Source of the DNA: Morchella semilibera
Lineage: Eukaryota > Ascomycota > Pezizomycetes > Pezizales > Morchellaceae
NCBI GenBank assembly: GCA_009192285.1
Contig: CM018603.1
Coordinates: 1,961,802 to 2,025,801 of the forward strand
DNA length: 64,000 nucleotides
Reading direction: 5' to 3'
The number at the start of each line of letters is the position of its first letter. Positions within the stretch are counted from its first letter, which is position 1. The translations under genes and the position numbers were made by a program. Shown in pieces: positions 42,747 to 52,577 of the stretch. The notes beneath the pieces are model-generated. The model had not been told where the DNA came from. It was given only the letters and a program-made list of their open reading frames with translations, and searched no databases.

Positions 42747-44378
42747 CTCGCAATTCCAGAAAGTGATCGCCTAACCCTGTGACAATGGTCGCGTCCCCAT
42801 CAAAGTGTTTGATAGCAACCCCACCTAACCACCTAACCGTGATCTTCAATTGTATCTGTATTCAATAGTTTGAAGGTAGGTATTCCTGTACTAATAAGGA
42901 CTGAGTTGATATTAATCTATTTTTAGCGAGATAAATGGCACCTAGTAACTTGAAAGCCTCCTCCAAGTCTAAACAGCAACCGATGCAAGGTCGTCCAACA
43001 GACCCAGTTAAAGTTGGCGGTATGCTTGCCCTTTATAAGCAAGGCCTTTCCTACAAGGAAATTGAAAAAAAAAACCGGAGTTGCACGGCGTACTGCAGTA
43101 GACCTTGTCCATAGGGCAAAAGCAAGGGCAGGTGCGGGGGAGAGGGTGGGGTTGAAAAGGTTACTTGATAAAGAGAATGTCAACCCGAAGCCAAAACCTG
43201 GCCGTCCAGAGGCTATTTCAGCTAGAGGGAAAAGATATCTTATTCGAACTGCTGAAAAACCAGAGAACCGACGTTCCACACTGGCTAGTCTTGTGGAGGA
43301 AGCAGGAGTCAATATTTCTATAGAGACAGCCTGGAAGTATCTCAACAGATCAGGCCTACATTGGAGAAAACCTCGGCGGAAGCCAATACTTACTCGTGTT
43401 CAAAAGCGGAAGAGATTACAGTGGTGCCGAGAACATAAAGAAACTGATTGGTCCACTTGGATTTTCACGGATGAAATGAGTATTGTGCCAGGTCAGGTAC
43501 GAGGCAGGAATGGTGTTTGGCGACGTCCTGGGGAGGAATATCAAGGTGATAAAGGAACAGTAGATCGTAAAAAGCAGTCAGGAGGGTCGGTTATGTTTTG
43601 GGGCGCAATTTGTTTGGGTATGAGAGGGCCAGGACACGTTTGGATCCCAGAAACCGCAAAAGAGAAGTAGGTTGCTGCAGAACTACTTCAAATTGAGAAC
43701 GATGAACTGGAAGCTGCAGCACAAGCAAAACAAAACGCAATTCCTTCTGTCACAAAAAAAAGAGGTCGACCACGCAAAAGATTGACTAAGGAAAAAACCC
43801 GCAAAAAAGGAGTCAAAGGAATTGATTGGTATAGGTATCGAAATCATGTATTAAAACCCCTTCTTTACCCCTTTTTTAAAAAAGTAAAGCAAAAAAAAGG
43901 TGAAGCCATTGTTATGGAAGATGGTGCTGGACCACACTCTCATTATTTGTTAAAAGAAGAATGGGATAAGGCAGGCATTATACAGGAGGGTTGGCCATCG
44001 TCATCCCCTGATTTGAATCCAATTGAGATTATTTGGGACTATATTAAGGACAGCATCTCAGCTCGCAGGCCTAAGATTACTAAGATCTCTGCTCTCAGAA
44101 CTGTACTTATGGAGGAATGGAAAGCCGTTCCTCAGGGGAAAATCAATGAGTTGATAAATAGTATGCCTGCCCGTGTTGCTGCATGTATTAAAGATAAAGG
44201 GGGCAATAACTTCAATTTCTAATTTTTTCTTATATCATATATTAATCATCTCTATTTCCTCTACCACCCTATATTCTTATATCTCTCATACGATATGTGG
44301 TTGTAGAATTAATCAGGTTTTTGTATTTTATCTTTGGGGTCCGTTGCATTGTAGGCGAACACTTTCTAGAATAGCGAG
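42747..44378 (+). mobile_element. Tc1/mariner transposon, 1632 bp, TA target
   Basis: The left end begins CTCGCAATTCCAGAAAGTGA and the right end is its inverted copy (CTCGCTATTCTAGAAAGTGT on the minus strand), about 27 bp with few mismatches. TA stands on both sides (42745-42746, 44379-44380). Removing the element and one TA gives G2 sequence that aligns with the uninterrupted G1 protease gene, which confirms the borders. It encodes one transposase. Confidence 0.92.
42935..44222 (+). pseudogene. Tc1/mariner transposase, one shift and one stop
   Basis: ATG at 42935 opens MAPSNLKASSKSK and a helix-turn-helix region (GGMLALYKQGLSYKEIEKK). At a run of nine or ten A near 43064-43073 the frame shifts to the main frame, which is open from 43014. 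The DNA-binding part continues (TGVARRTAVDLVHRAK) with a second helix-turn-helix. The DDE catalytic domain shows Asp in IFTDEMSIV, GGSVMFWGAI, then Asp in VMEDGAGPHSHY and Glu in SPDLNPIEIIWDYIK, the Tc1/mariner signature. One TAG lies at 43668-43670 between the first and second Asp; the same frame then runs to TAA 44220. The enzyme would cut and paste the element at TA sites. The two lesions inactivate it. Confidence 0.88.
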
Positions 44379-44380
44379 TA

Positions 44381-44529
44381 GCGATAGGTTTTCCGGAGTC
44401 CTGGGCGATGGTACAAGTAACAACAAGGTTATCCTCAGACATTCGGTCTTCAGATACGGTGGTGGAGGAAAGAACAAAGATGGGTGGTGGGACTGGCCCC
44501 TTTGGTTTGCCAATATTTATTAAAGGGGC
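44381..44529 (-). pseudogene. G2 pol, N-terminal end
   Basis: The minus-strand frame INIGKPKGPVPPPIFVLSS, SEDRMSEDNLVVTCTIAQD matches the start of G1 pol (EIGTPKRLVPPPTFVLSG). It is cut by the mariner element directly before the protease DTG region, which continues at 42744. Confidence 0.75.
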
Positions 44530-45488
44530 TGACCTTTTAACGCCGGCTTGGAGATCACCTGTTCGACTGACATTTTTCTCCAGTTGTCGAGGGAGCGAGG
44601 GTCCTGAGTACGTGGGGCGAGATAGCGGGAGTTGGGGTTTGAATAGGAGGCAGAGGGAAGACGGCGGCGAAGGTCACTGATGATAGCATTAGCCTGAGAT
44701 TCCCAAACTTTGGCAACAGTGGTGATGTGAAGAATATTTTCTTCAGCGCAAGCGAGGTCGAAGTCGGCGATGGCGAGGGCTTTCTTATGAAGGGCGAGGC
44801 GGTGCCCGAGCTCAGCAGAATTTTCATTGGCTTCGCACATGCGTTGCCAGAGGTCTGCGGCCTTGGTGTTAGCAGCTTCGAGTTCGAGATTGAGGTCCTC
44901 AATGACCTCCTCATGAGCTGTGCATTCAGCGGGTTCCGTGGGGGTAACAACATCAGTGGGTACGGTGAGGGCGGCCAGGGCTTCTGCAATAAGACTGTGG
45001 GCCTCGGTGAGCTCATACTCAAAATCTTCTTCAACGGAGCCAAAGGTTTCCAAGAAATTAGCGAGCCTCTCGGTCAGTGTATGGGAGGCGGAGACAACAG
45101 GGGTTTCCAGAGGACGGCCGATAGTGTGTTGAGCGAGGGCAAGTTCACTGAGGCCACGGATAATAGCTTCAGTATTGTGGGCTGGGCAGGAGTTGTCAAT
45201 GGTGGGAGCTCCTATATGGAGCTTACTCGGAGCGGGTTGCGTAAAGGTGGCCTTGGCCCAGTGGGCGTCAGCGCGCTTAAGGTCATGGGAGAGGGCGTAC
45301 TTTCGGAGTTCGTGGACGTGGGGGTCAGAGCCCAAACGGCAGCCGAGGTCGAACCAGTGGGAGCGGGGGACGAGAGCGAGGTGACAGAATCCTTTTCGTT
45401 CAGGGAAAAAGCAATCCAGGGGCCCGGGGGAATAGTGAACAGGGTGGGGCATGTCCTCCATGGGAACATCCCAGCTGAGGTCAGTCAT
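44520..45488 (-). CDS. Gag-like protein of G2
   Basis: 322 residues from ATG 45488-45486 (MTDLSWDVPMEDM). It aligns with the G1 gag product throughout: WFDLGCRLGSDPH, LKRADAHWAKATF, the LEDLNLELEAAN coil and the closing ALKGQPL. Compared with G1 it carries a different central coil (LACAEENILHITTVAKVW). No zinc knuckle is visible. The gag stop TAA overlaps the pol frame as in G1. The frame is intact although the rest of the element is broken. Confidence 0.75.
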   Translation of the reverse strand: MTDLSWDVPMEDMPHPVHYSPGPLDCFFPERKGFCHLALVPRSHWFDLGCRLGSDPHVHELRKYALSHDLKRADAHWAKATFTQPAPSKLHIGAPTIDNSCPAHNTEAIIRGLSELALAQHTIGRPLETPVVSASHTLTERLANFLETFGSVEEDFEYELTEAHSLIAEALAALTVPTDVVTPTEPAECTAHEEVIEDLNLELEAANTKAADLWQRMCEANENSAELGHRLALHKKALAIADFDLACAEENILHITTVAKVWESQANAIISDLRRRLPSASYSNPNSRYLAPRTQDPRSLDNWRKMSVEQVISKPALKGQPL

Positions 45489-45546
45489 TATTGCGACCGA
45501 GGCGAAGCGGGGCTGAAGGGTTGTTGTGAAGGTTGGCGGGGATACG

Positions 45547-45556
45547 ACTTCGTCTT
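45547..45556 (-). promoter_or_regulatory. Primer binding site of G2 (self-priming type)
   Basis: AAGACGAAGT (minus strand), two bases after the LTR, is a perfect complement of ACTTCGTCTT inside the LTR (plus 45854-45863). Confidence 0.65.
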
Positions 45557-45558
45557 AG

Positions 45559-46053
45559 TGTTACGGAGCGTAGCAGAGACAATACTTCAGCAAGCCAAGG
45601 TTCACAACCGAGGCGAGACGGGGGACGAGAACGAGAACAAGAACAAAGACGAAGGGGCTATAACTAAACGAGGACGGGGACAGAGACAAGGACGAAGACG
45701 GGGCGAGGACTATAACGAAGTGAAGAGGTCACGTGGCTCTTAGCGAGGTGCCAAGAGAAGGTACTTATATATACGATCGTGTATTCCTAAAGACCAGACA
45801 AAACTAAAGACAAAACAAGACTATAGGCCCTATATAGAAGGGTTGATAACAGGAAGACGAAGTAGGAAAGAAAGAAAGAGAAAGAAGAAGAAGAACCCAT
45901 AGCCGAATATATATATCCTCCACATCCCTGCAGATTTCTGACTCATAGTTCATGTAACAGAAACCCATAGAAACCCAGCATAAGAAAACCCCTTAATTCC
46001 GAATCCATTCCATAATATCCTTCCCCTTACGCACTCCGTAGTACGCCGTGATA
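45559..46053 (-). repeat. 5' LTR of G2
   Basis: Minus strand: TATCACGGCG at 46053 to CCGTAACA at 45559, 495 bp. It shares the end boxes and the pyrimidine-rich, self-primer-containing centre with G1. To its right begins sequence without recognisable TE content. Confidence 0.72.
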
Positions 46054-46763
46054 GAGAGGATGAGTTGATCTTTGTGGCGGTATGATCAAACCTTATTGTT
46101 CCCAGGATCTTACGAATTAGCCGGTGAAAGCTTTTTTAATCTCTGCTGAGTTGGTTGTAATCTTGGGACCCTAGTGACTGCGTGTGCAAGCAATGCTAGA
46201 TACTAGTATGCAAGATGTCTTTATATAGATGCTTGTGACTGCGTTTAGGAATGTAAGATGCATGTGGTCCTAGGGCTCTGATGATGCTGGATTCTGCGCA
46301 AATTATCTTTGATGCGGCATCCAGTGCAAAGAGGCTTTAGAGTTTGCCAAAAACGTTGATATCAATTTGTTGGGAGTTGGTTCCGTATTCGTTTTATCAT
46401 GATGTCATGTATGTTTCCACCAACTATTCTTTGGCGGGTAATATCACTTTTTTATTTTTTTGTCTGAGCCATTATCAAAAGTAAATACTACACTATCAAT
46501 ATTATCAACTAGTAACATTTGTTGTAACATGAAGCTTATACTACAACAGTCGATCACATCACATCCAATTTTTATGCTTTGGCCATGATGTCATTTTGGT
46601 TTGTGTTTGCTACGAGTAACTGATATTGGAGCACGATGGTTTAATACTACTTGTTAAGGATAGATAAAGGGACCTATATTCACTATGCCTTCTCATCCTT
46701 CTACAGTTTCAACGCCTCATCCTTTTACAATTTCAACGGCAAAGATCCCTAGATACTTTCAAT
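46054..46763. other. Gene-free spacer before the H3-like gene
   Basis: 710 bp, AT-rich, with no convincing ORF or TE homology. It should contain the promoter of the H3-like gene; TTCTACAGTTTCAACGCCTCATCC and a near copy occur just before the ATG (46690-46740), a short direct repeat. Confidence 0.4.
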
Positions 46764-48073
46764 ATGTCAAACAATCCCTCGGCAGACCCTAGACTCCAGG
46801 AAACGGTAGGTGAGGCGCCTAACGGCCCCTCCCCAGACCCTGGACTTCAGGAGTCGACAGGTAAGGCTTCTAAAGGTCCTGCAACCAAACCATCACTAGG
46901 CATTCAAAGCGCCTGGAAGATCAGGAAGCTATCAAAACAATCTGGAAAGATGAGAATGGCAACAAGCCGAAACTGAAAAAAGGGAAATTAGCCAATATTA
47001 AGCGTTACCAACCAAAACAGTCAGCAAAATCAGGGGTTCAACCTAAGCTCCGTTACCGTCAACTTAAAGGCGAAGGCACTCTCCTAGATATCCGCAACGA
47101 ACAGAGAGGAACTGATCTTTCAATACTACGCCTACCTTTCCGCCCTGTGGTAAAGGAAATAAGTACTGATGTTGCTCCTGGGCTACGTTGGCAAGCCAGT
47201 GCAATAACGGCTTTGCAGGAGGTAACAGAGACTCATCTAGCAACCATGTTCAGTAGTAGGTGGATCAAGATATCATCTTAGGATAAAATGCTAATCCCAG
47301 GAATAGTATCACGGCATGGAACGTATTAAGTGTTGTTGCGGGAAGAAGGATTAATCAGGGGTTTCTATTAGATTCTACCGGTTTCTGTGACAGGGATTCT
47401 ATGAGTCAACGAGGGGTATGGATTGGTAATGGATAGGATTTCCTTTATGTTCTACGGGATTCTCTGGATGAGTCAGCGAAGGGATGTTAGGACTATATAT
47501 AGGGAGTTTCCTCCCTCGCTTGTAGAGTTTCTCTTTCTTTCCTTTCTTTTTCACGCAACCTTCCTGTCTCTTTAGTCAAGTACTATGCTTTAGGATTTCT
47601 AAGTTTCGTCAAAAACCCCTTTGGGGATCTCGCTTTACCTCCATAGTCCCCGTGATCTTTGTTACCTCGTGTCCCCGCTCCTGGTTATTTCAGTACCTCC
47701 TATCTCGCTCGCTTCGCCCCGCTTAGCTCTGTTTCCCTGCCTCGGTTGTGTACCTTGGCTCCCTTGACTACGTCCTCGCATTGCCCCGTGATAAATAGTG
47801 ACCAAAGATGTTGCCTGCCACGCAAAACGTGTTATTATTACTGTTGAGGACATGCGTCTCCTTAGACGTTTGAAGGATAAGGAAATGTATGGGATTGGGA
47901 CAGTTAATCAGTCCGGCGGGAAGGAAGATGCTGAGGCTCAAATAGAAAATGAGGTCAGAGAGCGGATAGGGAGGGAGGAGGTTGTAGAGCAGGTAGAAAG
48001 GGGGGAGGTTGGAGAGCAGGTAGAGAAGGAGGTTGGAGAGCAGTTAGAGAGGGAGGCAAGGCTACAGGAATAA
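46764..48073 (+). CDS. Divergent histone H3-fold protein (H3/CENP-A-like variant)
   Basis: The histone fold is split over two exons. Exon to 47255 encodes an alpha-N/alpha-1/alpha-2 region: KLRYRQLKGEGTLLDIR, TDLSILRLPFRPVVKEIS, GLRWQASAITALQE, HLATMFS. The exon from 47799 gives MTKDVACHAKRVIITVEDM, RLLRRLKDKE, matching the H3 end (HAKRVTI...DIQLARRIRG). The join aligns with H3 without a gap. Trp stands where H3 has Phe and CENP-A proteins have Trp, but loop 1 is not longer than in H3. The tail lacks the H3 ARTKQT sequence and starts MSNNPSADPRLQE. Frame 0 of the start must switch to frame 2 before 46982, by an intron (donors GTAGGT 46806 or GTAAGG 46861) or by a lesion. The C-terminus adds about 60 Glu-rich residues. 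It would act in nucleosomes. Whether it is expressed is unknown. Confidence 0.7.
46776..46877 (+). repeat. 51-bp tandem duplication in the H3-like tail
   Basis: Two 51-bp units encode PSADPRLQETVGEAPNG and PSPDPGLQESTGKASKG. Each unit carries a GTRRG-type 5' splice-site candidate (GTAGGTGAG, GTAAGGCTT). Confidence 0.75.
47256..47798 (+). other. Intron of the H3-like gene enlarged by an LTR
   Basis: Donor GTAGGT at 47256, acceptor AATAG ending 47798. Without the LTR and one TSD copy the intron would be 51 nt with the branch-like GCTAAT 12-15 nt before the AG, the normal form in this window. Confidence 0.7.
47307..47793 (+). mobile_element. Solo gypsy LTR in the H3-like gene, TSD AATAG
   Basis: 487 bp, from TATCACGG to CCGTGATA, with AATAG directly on both sides (47302-47306, 47794-47798). 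The start matches G1/G2 LTRs, and the order of boxes (GGTTTCTATT, ATGAGTCA, pyrimidine run, CCTGTC, CGGTTGTGTACCTTGGCT) follows the G2 LTR, so it is a relative. The right TSD copy supplies the splice acceptor. Confidence 0.85.
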
Positions 48074-48240
48074 GCAGTGCATGAATTTTAAAGACTACTA
48101 CATATGTATTAAAGGATTTGATTGGGAACGATAGAGACTTTGTGCAAGTGGGGTTAGCTCTATATTTATCTAATTGGTAGACTTTGCGCATAGTCTCTAA
48201 TATATTCTCTAATATATATCTATTCTTAAAGCAATTTTAC

Positions 48241-48332
48241 GCGCAACATGTGGCTGTCTAGGCACGGAACATGTGGCTATGAGGGCGCGGAACATGTGGC
48301 TATGAGGGCGCGGAACATGTGGCTGTGCGCGT
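48241..48332. repeat. 23-bp minisatellite, four units
   Basis: Four units of about 23 bp built on GCGCGGAACATGTGGCTATG. The last unit is truncated. No gene contains it. Confidence 0.8.
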
Positions 48333-49820
48333 GGAAGATATGTTGCAATTACACATTACTTCAACACCAGTCCACATATTACTATAATGATGCGCCTAAT
48401 AGGCCCTTTAATTTTTAATATCTCGTCCGCATTGTAGTTTAAATCAAATAGAAAAAAGATTGGCACCGGATATAGCTGGCATGATATTTTCAACGGTGCG
48501 GATAGAGACCTTGGTACAGTATCCTGAATATATACAGCCGTGATAGCATGGCTATATGTAGCGTTTTTCTAATCACGGCACCTATCTTTTTGTTGCAACT
48601 ACTCACCGGTTGTCTGCCTACCATCGATTAGCTCATATGTGGTTATGGGGGTGGAGAGCTGGTTTAGCAGTACTGGATGCCCCATCTGTTTCAGTGAACG
48701 GTTCGAGTGTTCCCTTGGGCAAAGCTTTGTTTGAGCTACAAATATTAGTGGGGATTGTTTACCCATCCAGGTATAATCCGAACAGGGACCCGTATGTTGA
48801 GAGCAATAAAAAGCGCGAGTACAAGATAAAAAAAACCAACCCGTTGGGCGGGTGGGGAGGGTAGCTGATCCGGAGACCCAAGGTTTATCGGGTACCCAAA
48901 ACCCAAATTCAAACGCTACAGGAGAGGTAAGAAGTGTAACAGAAGGCCCAGAAGGCCCTCTAGAAGGCTCGAGAGGTCATCGGGAGGCTCGGGAGGCAAC
49001 AAATGGTTAGCGAGGTTATTAGGAGAGATGGGAGGGTAGTTGCCTTGGCAACAGCCTCTGGAGACCCAGTCAAGCCTCTGGAGAGAGTTTGAATCTTGCT
49101 GATGAACTGCTACCTGCACCAGAGTTATTCTTTGCACAGAAGGATACTGGAGATGCCTGGGTACTTAGAGACCTTTCTCTAGCCAGTCCTATTCACTGGC
49201 AAGGCCTAGACTCATCAGCCTTCTATGAATAAATCTCCATCCTAGCGGTGGTCAGAAGGTAGGTACGCTTGCAGCAGGTTGCGGTCCTCACTGCAGGTAC
49301 CTTCCTGTCACTGTAACAGCTGGAATCTATAAATGACTCTGACCCTATAACAGGCCCGGTGAGAACTACTATTCTCCTAATCGCTCGTATGGCTCTGTTA
49401 TACAGGAGGCTCCAATTATAAGTTGTGAAGCTTACTGATGGATGTAACTCTTTTCATGAGAAACTTGAACAGGTCATTATTCACGGTGGAAATAATAATT
49501 TTGAGGATTAATTGTGTTTATTATTGAGTTCCGTTGTTATTCAATTTACAGGGTCCGTTGATCGGATTAATATTAGGTTGTTTGAACGGGGCCTTGGGAG
49601 TTGGTTTCACTTAGTGTCTTGGCATACTGTTGTTGCTGACACCCTGAGGGTAAGGGTTTATATTCATGCACCAGATCCAGTCATTCACATCAGAAGTACA
49701 ACATCCCTCTTTCACTTCAACTCTGCAATCGATATTGCCACATCTACATTTTGGAATTTGTCTCTCCCTCTTTCCACTTCGCTCACTTTTGATATTCTCA
49801 TCTCCTCTCATTAGACTCTC
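48333..49820. other. Gene-free spacer before STE24
   Basis: About 1.5 kb without a convincing gene. Short ORFs at 48610-48864 and 49512-49814 show no family motifs. The segment 48950-49080 is repetitive in GGAGGCTCGAGAGG-like steps. Confidence 0.4.
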
Positions 49821-51382
49821 ATGGAGACGGGATTTCTCGGGGTAAGTTCATGATTCCACCGTTGTTCGACCGAGTTATAGACTTATTTCTATACAGCGTC
49901 TCGCCCTCTTCCTCGACACCCCAACTATTCCTTGGAAAGGAATGATTCTAGGATTTGGTTTCGCCCAATACCTTTTTGAAACCTTCCTCTCTTTCAGGCA
50001 GCACGCGAAGCTCCAAGAAACAAACCCCCCGAAGGCCCTCCAGGGTGCGGTTAATCAAGAGGACTATGACAAAGCTCAGGTGCGGCCATCCAATACTTTC
50101 TTTTCTACGTGATGAAACTGACCCGATTGCAGGCCTACGGAAGAGCAAAATCAACCTATGGCTTTATCAGTTCTTTCTACAATCAAATCACGAATTTTGC
50201 TACGATCTACTTTAACTTACTTCCCAAACTCTGGGGTTTCACTGGTATTTGGGTAGCTACATATGCACCCGCCCAATTCTCTGGAGAGATATCACAATCC
50301 TTGGTGTTCTTTATTGTGTTTAACTTTATTACCACGATTATCGGTTTACCCTTTTCTTACTATAAAACATTTGTGCTCGAGGAAAAATTTGGCTTCAATA
50401 AACAAACCCAGAAACTGGTAAGAGCTGAAGGTCTCTCCGGGCACCACCTTTCATTATATCTAATATTTACTAGTTCTTTACCGATCTTATCAAGAACCAA
50501 ATTCTCATTATTTCAATGGGTGGCCCTATCCTTGCCGGGTTCCTGAAGATTATACAGTCATTTGGTGGTAATTTCTTCTATTATCTCTGGGTATTCATCT
50601 TGGTTGTTCAGGCGTTTATGATCACTGTCTACCCAATCGCCATCCTTCCAATGTTCAACAAGTTAACACCCCTTGAACCTGGAAAATTAAAAACCGAGGT
50701 GGAGGCTCTTGCGACCAGATTGCAATTCCCTCTGAAACACCTCTATGTCATTGATGGCTCCAAAAGAAGCGCACATAGCAATGCGTACTTTTACGGGTTA
50801 CCTTGGAGCAAACACATTGTCATATATGATACGTTGATTGAGAAAAGCGATGTCAATGAAGTCGTAGCTGTTCTTAGCCATGAACTTGGACATTGGAGTG
50901 AGGGGCATACCACCAAACTTTTTGCTATTGCTCAGGTATGTCCTTGTAGTGACATGCTTGTCACTAACCCACTGCTTCTTTGTGCGCTCCTAACCTTCTG
51001 CAAATTTTAGTTTCACATGTTTTACATCTTCGCCCTCTTCTCAGTTTTCATCAGTAATGGCTCTCTCTACCGTGCCTTTGGGTTTCACGGAACGCAGCCT
51101 ATTTTGATCGGATTTTTACTATTCAATGAGATTCTTCAGCCTCTCGATACCGTTGTTAAGCTGCTCATGAATATCCTTTCTCGAAAGTTTGAATACGAGG
51201 CCGATGCATTCGCTGTTAGGCTAGGTTACGCCAGTGACCTAGCAAAAAGCTTAATCAAATTACAGGTTCAGAATCTCTCTACAATGGATGCGGATTGGTT
51301 ATATTCCAGCTATCATTTCACTCATCCCATTCTGCCAGAGAGATTGAGAGCACTTGATTGGAAGGGTGGTAAAGTTGAGTAG
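49821..51382 (+). CDS. STE24: CAAX prenyl protease 1 (Ste24)
   Basis: Five exons: 49821-49841, 49897-50079, 50133-50417, 50474-50935, 51011-51382, giving 440 residues, the usual length. It is a zinc metalloprotease of the ER membrane that removes the -aaX tripeptide of prenylated proteins and trims a-factor-type pheromone. Visible: an N-terminal TIPWKGMILGF segment, LPFSYYKTFVLEEKFGFN, the HExxH motif HELGH at 299-303, and the third zinc ligand Glu in FEYEADAFAVRLGY (about 378). Several hydrophobic membrane segments are present, and the conserved end NLSTMDADWLYSSYHFTHP. The start is set by the 7-codon first exon whose removal would lose the usual N-terminus. The second intron has the unusual donor GTGCGG. 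It converges with NXT1. Confidence 0.95.
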
Positions 51383-51642
51383 AATGTCACAGCGGAATGG
51401 TATCTGTGGGCATCTCCTTAAGATTATCAAAAGTGTTCAACATTGATTAAAAGCCAAATATAAACACGGTTACAGCCTTCGGCACTTCATCAAAGGCCAT
51501 CTTCATCTATTATGTATACTTTCAATCGGATCAAATTTAACATTTCTTTTAGGTAGAAGCGGGCGATGGTGGGATGGTGGGTGTGGGGGCGATGGTTTGT
51601 AGTTGTGAGTGAGAAGGAAATTGCGCTTTAAACATGTTTATT
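51383..51642. other. Convergent spacer STE24/NXT1
   Basis: 260 bp between two facing stop codons. It must hold both poly(A) regions; no clear terminator element can be named. Confidence 0.4.
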
Positions 51643-52162
51643 CTAGACCACCAGCCTAAACCCTTGCGTAGATATGAGATATCTAGTTGGTTTGACTTCC
51701 ACTGGCTTTAATACAAATGTTTCGCTAAATCCTCGTTGTTCTTTGAGCTCCCCATACTTGACACTGCCCGAAACTATCAACACAAAACTACAACTTCCAT
51801 TCATATCGACTTGCATAGGCTGGGCGTCATACGACTGCACATCGTAGTGGGACTCTGGCATTGAGGAAAAAAATGCTGTGAATGCCTCGCCGCCAGCTAT
51901 AGGGTTGCCGTTCCAAACTATGGAAGCGGCTGGGTGATAAAAAGATGCCAACGCTGCTCGGTCGGAGTTGAGAGCTGGATAGTAAGTTTCAACAAAGCGC
52001 TTTGCTCCTATAAAAAAAATTAGGTTTTGTCCCCAGGAATATATATTCTTTGAACGAACCCTCAGCTGCAAGTTTGATGTGGCCCTCCTTACTAGTATTA
52101 TTACTTGCCTGCAGGGAGAGTTTAGTAAGGCAATTATTTTTATTTCCATGAGTGCTTACCAT
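51643..52162 (-). CDS. NXT1: NTF2-related export protein (NXT1/p15)
   Basis: Three exons on the minus strand: 52162-52160 (the ATG only), 52108-52060, 52007-51643; 138 residues. Introns are GTAAGC...CTGCAG and GTTCGT...TTATAG. The protein has the NTF2 fold: AKRFVETYYPALNSDRAAL, FYHPAASIVWNGNPI, GGEAFTAFFSSMP, YDAQPMQV and GSCSFVLIVSGSVKY, in the same order and spacing as human NXT1. It would pair with the NTF2-like domain of the Mex67/NXF1 export receptor at nuclear pores. Yeasts use Mtr2 instead; filamentous ascomycetes may have either form. The first exon with a bare start codon is unusual but gives the only good N-terminus (MASNNTSKEGH). It diverges from the acyltransferase gene. Confidence 0.88.
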
Positions 52163-52577
52163 TATGGGTGGTGTTGTAGGTTCTTTTTATCTTTGCTGCC
52201 ACGATTGTTGGACATCATCTCTTTTTATTTTTTACGCGGCATATGAATGACTTCGTGCCAAGACGTGCTGGCTGGGCACGGGACAGATGTATTACTCACA
52301 AGAGCAGCATTGAGATACGGCACATGTGTCCTATGCAAGATCTGGCCTGAATTTCTACATTACTTGAATCACACTATGATAGAACCCTGCCACAGTGGTT
52401 ATTTTCTGGGTCCAACGTTGCGCGTGCTAATCTGCAAGTGCTTCCATCTCACACTGCCTGTATTTCACCCACATATCAGCTCCTCACGTCCATCCCAATC
52501 CTTCCTCAGCATTTGACACTATTATCCACCTGTATCTGTGAATAGGCCAGATTTATCGAAACACATCTAGGATCGCC
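52163..52577. promoter_or_regulatory. Divergent promoter region NXT1/acyltransferase
   Basis: 415 bp between two start codons facing away from each other. No clear TATA or binding site could be assigned. Confidence 0.45.

Noticed and set aside
48610-48864. 84-codon ORF before STE24
   Set aside because: No motif, no homolog recognised, no splice signals.
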